DNA of 64,000 nucleotides from JBFWNG01 sp050251195 (lineage in GTDB: Bacteria > Bdellovibrionota_B > Oligoflexia > Oligoflexales > Oligoflexaceae). This document shows positions 61,001-64,000 of this stretch, piece by piece. Every line of letters begins with the position of its first letter. Position 1 is the stretch's first letter. Location of the stretch: the NCBI GenBank assembly GCA_050251195.1, contig JBFWNG010000001.1:496001-560000 (forward strand), given 5' to 3'. The translations under genes were made by a program, and so were the position numbers. The notes under the pieces were generated by a model, which was not told the DNA's origin, did not search any database, and saw only the letters and a list, made by a program, of their open reading frames with translations.

Positions 61001-64000
61001 ACAGCGCAATCGCTGTGCGACTCCATGATCGCGTTACCAGTAACACCCGCGATGACCACTCCGGATTTTATATTGCCGACGGTAGCTGTAGTCATGTTCG
61101 CGGACTTATATCCGCTGGTTGTAACGCAACCCACGATGCCGTCCGAGGCGCAATCGCTATGAGACTCACTGGTAATAGATCCACCAACGCTTGCAATGGT
61201 AACGCCACTCTTAATGTTTGCGGCGATCGCTAAACTCATGTCGGCGGCTTTGAAACTCGCAGTTGTAACACAACCTGTCGCACCGTCGGCAATACAATCG
61301 ACGTGGCCTTCTTCGACCAGAGAACCTGCGACTCCCGCTAGGGCGATTCCGGATCTGATGTTCGCAGGAATTGCCAGAGTCTTATTAGCCGCAACGTAGT
61401 CGAGCGTCGTAACGCAACCGACGCCACCGTCCGCTATGCAGTCGTTATGAGACTCGCCGAGCATTGTCCCGGAAGTGCCGGCGACTATAACGTTGTTCTT
61501 GATATTTTCGGGAATTGCAATATCCATGTCGGCCGCTCGGTAGTCAAGTGTAGTAACGCAGCCCACTTCACCGTCCGCAGCGCAGTCGACGTGAGCTTCG
61601 GCGCCCGCAACCCCGACTGTGCCAAAGATATCAACCCCCACGGGGATATTGGATGCTACGATATCGAGGTCACCGTTGTTCATATAACGTGCGCCTGAAG
61701 AATCAAAGAATTCGAACTGCGTGGCAGACGTCAACTTCGCGTTAAAGCTGCTGTTGTCTAAGTCATTGATGATGGCGCTCGATCCATCCAATGGATAAGT
61801 TGCGGAAGGATACCCACCCAAGACGCCTGCTATCGTTATGCCCGATTTGATAGCGCTCGCGATGACGTTGTTCATATCGGCGGATTTAAAACTGTTCGTT
61901 GTGATGCAGCCAACGGCTCCGTCAGATCCGCAGTCGCTATGGGTTTCCTCAGATACGGAACCACTCACCCCGGCGATTGTGATACCAGATTTGATATGAG
62001 GACCAACTGCGGAGCTCATGTCCGCGGCTTTATAGCCGTTTGTGGTGACGCAACCCACTTCGCCGTCCACGTGACAATCGTCATGCGTTTCAACCGCTGC
62101 GGAACCGAGAACGCCGGCGATAGTAACGCCGGTTTTAATGTTCGCAGTCAAGGCTACTGCCATATCAGCTGCTTTGAACCCTGATGTCGTGACGCAACCG
62201 ACCGTCCCGTCCGCAGCGCAGTCAACGTGAGATTCTGCTTCCAAGGCTCCCGCAACTCCGGCGACGGTGACGCCGCTTTTGATGTTAGCCGGTGTCGCAA
62301 AGTTCATGTCCGCCGCTGTAAAGGTACTTGTCGTTACGCATCCCACCGTGCCGTCGCTGCTACAATCGACGTGCAGTTCTTCCGCTGCGGAGCCCACGAC
62401 GCCCGCAATTATTGTTCCTACCTTAATGTTGGTCGTAAGGGCTGCGCTCATATCAGCGGACTTATAACCATTCGTTGTGACGCAACCCACGACGCCGTCG
62501 GCGGTGCAATTATTGTGGGTTTCTAAATTTGCCGCGCCTGCCTGTCCAAAGATACCGACACCGTTTGCTATGTTCGAGGCAAGGATGTCGGCGTCGCCGC
62601 TGTTCAAGTACCTGGCACCCGTAGAATCGAAGTATTCGAATTGGGTGGACGATTTCAATTTTGGTTCGAATGTAGCGTTGTCGAGGTCGTCGACTAATGC
62701 GCTCGATCCGGTCAAGGGATATGATACGGAAGGGAAGTCCCCCACCACACCCGCAATCGTTGTGCCCGCTTTAACCGTTGCAGCAGACACGTTAACCATG
62801 TCGGCAGCCTTGTAAGAGGTAGTTGTTATGCAACCTACGGCGCCGTCCACGCTACAATCACTATGTGACTCCTGAGAAACGGAACCGATTATACCCGCGA
62901 TGGTGGTGCCGGACTTAATATTCGACGAGATTGCCGCGCTCATATCCGCGGACAGGTAACTGGTAGTAGTTATGCAGCCAAGCTCGCCGTCAGTGCTGCA
63001 GTCCGTATGTGTTTCCTGGGTTAAGGACCCTACCAGACCAAAGATGTTCATGCCGTTAATTATATGCGGCGCGGCGATGTCGGCGTCGCCGCTGTTAACA
63101 TGTCTTGCGCCGCTTGAGTCGAAGTATTCGAACTGTGTCGCGGACTTCATCTTCGCTTCGAACGTCGTGCTTTCTAAGTCGTTCACGACAGGGCTGGATC
63201 CGGCTAAAGGATGAGCTATCGATGGATATGCGCCCGCTACGCCGGCAATGGTAATCCCGGATTTCACGTTCCCTGCGGCAACGTTGGTCATATCGGCAGA
63301 CTTGTAGCCATTGGTCGTAACACAACCCACTTGACCGTCCCCATTGCAATCGCTATGGCTTTCCGTAGCACCTGCCGCGTGGGTACCAACGGTTCCAAAA
63401 ATATCGACAGCGGCGGCAACGTTTGTTGCAACGAGATCTGGGTCGCCGTTGCCGATGTGCCGGGCTCCTGTTGAGTCAAAAAATTCGAAACCGTCAGCTG
63501 TTTTGATCTGGTTTGCAAGAGTACTCGTCGTAAGATCTGCTAAGTTTGAAGCATCAGCAAGGGGGTAGTTGGCAGACGGGTATTCGCCGGGGACGCCAGC
63601 AAGGGTAACCCCTGTCTTGATCGCGCCAGCCTGAGCAATGCTCATATCGGCAGCCTTAAAGGCTTCGTTTGTTAGGCAGTCAAGTTCGCCGTCCGCACTG
63701 CAATCTTTCGCTTGTTCACAAACTCGTGTGCCTTCAACAAGATTGCCGTCTTCGTCGATAAATTTGTCGCCTTGGCAGACTTTTGCCGGATCCCCCGAGA
63801 ACGTAGGCATTTGTTCGCCCGAGGCCGCTGAGTGAAGATTAAACTTTTGGACAATTTGATCAAGTTCCGCTTGGGCGGCAACAAGGCCATTCCTTTGCAA
63901 AAGGGGCATGCTGAAGGTTGCTAATCCTGAGTTCAAAACGGTAATTGGGACTTCGTCCCCTTCGATCTTTACCTTGACCTTATCTGTCAAACCCTTTCCC
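58084..64000 (-). CDS. Giant repeat protein with C-terminal DUF1566-like domain (5' end outside window)
   Basis: An open frame of some 1970 residues runs to the window edge. The only in-window start is a TTG at 63990 preceded by an open GKG, so the N-terminus probably lies outside. From about residue 99 to 1770 it consists of 23 units built on DG.xGCVTT..YKAADM...NIKSG.TIAGV.G with ES H.DC. Fifteen units are about 48 residues; eight carry an extra 68 residues (YPS..YPL...FEYFDSSGARY...DIFGTVG). Two Cys per unit could pair. The end (GYTDWRLPTQKELM, FYWSATSA, VICVRP) is DUF1566-like. NIKSGVTIAGVTG-type units also occur in phage tail-fibre-like repeats. Surface adhesin is inference. Confidence 0.75.
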   Translation of the reverse strand, partial: GKGLTDKVKVKIEGDEVPITVLNSGLATFSMPLLQRNGLVAAQAELDQIVQKFNLHSAASGEQMPTFSGDPAKVCQGDKFIDEDGNLVEGTRVCEQAKDCSADGELDCLTNEAFKAADMSIAQAGAIKTGVTLAGVPGEYPSANYPLADASNLADLTTSTLANQIKTADGFEFFDSTGARHIGNGDPDLVATNVAAAVDIFGTVGTHAAGATESHSDCNGDGQVGCVTTNGYKSADMTNVAAGNVKSGITIAGVAGAYPSIAHPLAGSSPVVNDLESTTFEAKMKSATQFEYFDSSGARHVNSGDADIAAPHIINGMNIFGLVGSLTQETHTDCSTDGELGCITTTSYLSADMSAAISSNIKSGTTIAGIIGSVSQESHSDCSVDGAVGCITTTSYKAADMVNVSAATVKAGTTIAGVVGDFPSVSYPLTGSSALVDDLDNATFEPKLKSSTQFEYFDSTGARYLNSGDADILASNIANGVGIFGQAGAANLETHNNCTADGVVGCVTTNGYKSADMSAALTTNIKVGTIIAGVVGSAAEELHVDCSSDGTVGCVTTSTFTAADMNFATPANIKSGVTVAGVAGALEAESHVDCAADGTVGCVTTSGFKAADMAVALTANIKTGVTIAGVLGSAAVETHDDCHVDGEVGCVTTNGYKAADMSSAVGPHIKSGITIAGVSGSVSEETHSDCGSDGAVGCITTNSFKSADMNNVIASAIKSGITIAGVLGGYPSATYPLDGSSAIINDLDNSSFNAKLTSATQFEFFDSSGARYMNNGDLDIVASNIPVGVDIFGTVGVAGAEAHVDCAADGEVGCVTTLDYRAADMDIAIPENIKNNVIVAGTSGTMLGESHNDCIADGGVGCVTTLDYVAANKTLAIPANIRSGIALAGVAGSLVEEGHVDCIADGATGCVTTASFKAADMSLAIAANIKSGVTIASVGGSITSESHSDCASDGIVGCVTTSGYKSANMTTATVGNIKSGVVIAGVTGNAIMESHSDCAVDGGVGCVTTSAYKAADMLNVVAGNIKTGIAVAGVTGAYPSASYPLAASSAVVNDLDNATFSSKVKSTTQFEYFDSAGARYLNSGDSDIVASNIATGVDIFGTVGNAGLEAHINCTADGAVGCVTTNSYKSANMTFAVATNIKSGATIAGIGGSVLQESHTDCTSDGATGCITSESFKAADMAVALDSNIRMGTTIAGVAGIVTNSYTNCNTDGQTACVTSSQYKAARMTGVKPGSIKNGVTIAGVTGILTPEGHNDCSIDGMTGCVTTSSYKSASMTTAIPGNIRSGVVIAGVIGSAASESHNDCGSDGEVGCVTTSGYKAANMSSAVAANIRLGSTIAGVPGSVNAESHSDCSTDGAMGCITTSSYKAANMSNVSPGNIRAGVAVAGVTGQYPSATYPIASASITVADLDNTSLNAKLKSATQFEFFDSSGTRYLNAGDTDLTVANIANSVDIFGTTGTATLESHNNCAVDGALGCITVAAFKAADMTRVIAANIKSGVTIAGVPGSAVVGSFNNCAADGELSCITTASFKAANMANVVAGNIKSGATIAGVLGGYPSASYPLASSDSGIADLTSTTFNTQVKSATAFEYFDSIGARYIGAGDTDITSSKIQNGIDIFGTGGSLATESHSNCVSDGATGCITTASYKAANMTNVTAGNIRNGIVVAGVSGLYPSITYPLPGASATADLVSTTANNQFKSSTAFEYWNSAGTRQTGAGDANIVAGNIKTGTDIFGTVGTYSGTAPAAWDVRAGTVVNGVTGALKVNCRNTIVDSDYNYDGSASSIHHSGTTSGTANNWWDTTMDFADNGAFPPQNFPTGWTSYNYCSKANYTDVTADGNCSTSTDFCMFRDNITNLIWGEEATSSMDWGSAIGYCDGLSGGGYTDWRLPTQKELMQAYVHGIRDISEGSPNDGDDDPYFTSSLDSFYWSATSAVDTGDGYSGSGAYQTHLGKGWTEHFSKNDSDYVICVRP
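58680..63696 (-). repeat. 23-unit tandem repeat array inside the giant protein gene
   Basis: At DNA level the array has a 144-bp short unit and a 348-bp long unit. By my reading the order of long (L) and short (s) units from the N-terminus is L L s L s s s s L s s s s L s s s s s L s L L. Units differ clearly in sequence, so the array is old rather than freshly amplified. Confidence 0.8.

Noticed and set aside
58680..63696. Plus-strand genes of 60-150 codons opposite the giant repeat gene
   Set aside because: They recur with the repeat unit and mirror the codon pattern of the coding strand; none has a signal or family motif.

Overview
The window looks like a chromosomal segment (about 50% G+C by eye) of a Gram-negative bacterium. 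Pointers to this are lipoproteins and Tat-exported proteins, a FecR/TPR/beta-barrel protein, an AapJQMP uptake system, RsmD-CoaD and class A PBP genes. The content (DUF6178 protein, ABC1 kinase behind a TetR gene, a STAS-like/zinc-ribbon protein next to a GGDEF protein, HNH-endonuclease relics, aerobic beta-oxidation) fits a member of the former delta-proteobacteria, most likely Bdellovibrionota/Oligoflexia. That placement is inference. No rRNA, tRNA, CRISPR array or intact transposase gene was seen.

Layout. 1-89: start of a YqgE/AlgH gene leaving the window. 371-6344: five-gene operon of exported proteins (three with CxxCH haem c motifs, one Tat-exported DUF1501-like protein, three lipoproteins). 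6440-11445: trehalose operon (GH15 hydrolase, OtsA-OtsB fusion, glucokinase). 11416-14473 (minus): TetR - ABC1 kinase - lipoprotein operon. 14622-16880: a small NTF2-like protein, a repeat-rich stretch, a frameshifted HNH endonuclease relic between two related 45-bp palindromes, and a lone receiver protein. 16918-24863 (minus): thiolase, FadN-type hydroxyacyl-CoA dehydrogenase/enoyl-CoA hydratase, transketolase, HtrA protease, and a farnesyl/geranyl diphosphate synthase. 24983-34558 (plus): HU, an unusually large class A PBP, HemL, a possible MqnA relative, a membrane protein, DUF6178 and a partner. 34545-38154 (minus): diguanylate cyclase, STAS-like/zinc-ribbon protein, arginine decarboxylase. 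38293-46098 (plus): RsmD, CoaD, repeat island, FecR/TPR/barrel protein, HTH protein with a degenerate ImmA-like domain, a 4Fe-4S sulfite/nitrite-reductase-like domain fused to a long acidic tail, and a small secreted protein. 46163-53316 (minus): exonuclease plus an AtuA/biotin-dependent acyl-CoA carboxylase operon. 53499-57512 (plus): AapJQMP amino-acid ABC transporter. 57691-64000 (minus): small acidic secreted protein and the C-terminal 1970 or so residues of a giant repeat protein ending in a DUF1566-like domain.

Metabolic picture: fatty-acid beta-oxidation (FadN/FadA type), a branched-chain or terpenoid acyl-CoA carboxylase, and general amino-acid uptake suggest a heterotroph living on amino acids and lipids. 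Trehalose is made, cleaved and returned to glucose-6-phosphate by one operon.

Most worth a second look: the exported haem/DUF1501 operon; the giant protein with 23 cysteine-bearing 48-residue units, eight of them with a 68-residue insertion; the 4Fe-4S/acidic-tail fusion; the HTH pseudo-peptidase behind a perfect palindrome; the palindrome-flanked HNH relic; a family of dispersed GC-rich inverted repeats; and a hairpin-plus-T-run between aapJ and aapQ that contains the aapQ ribosome binding site.
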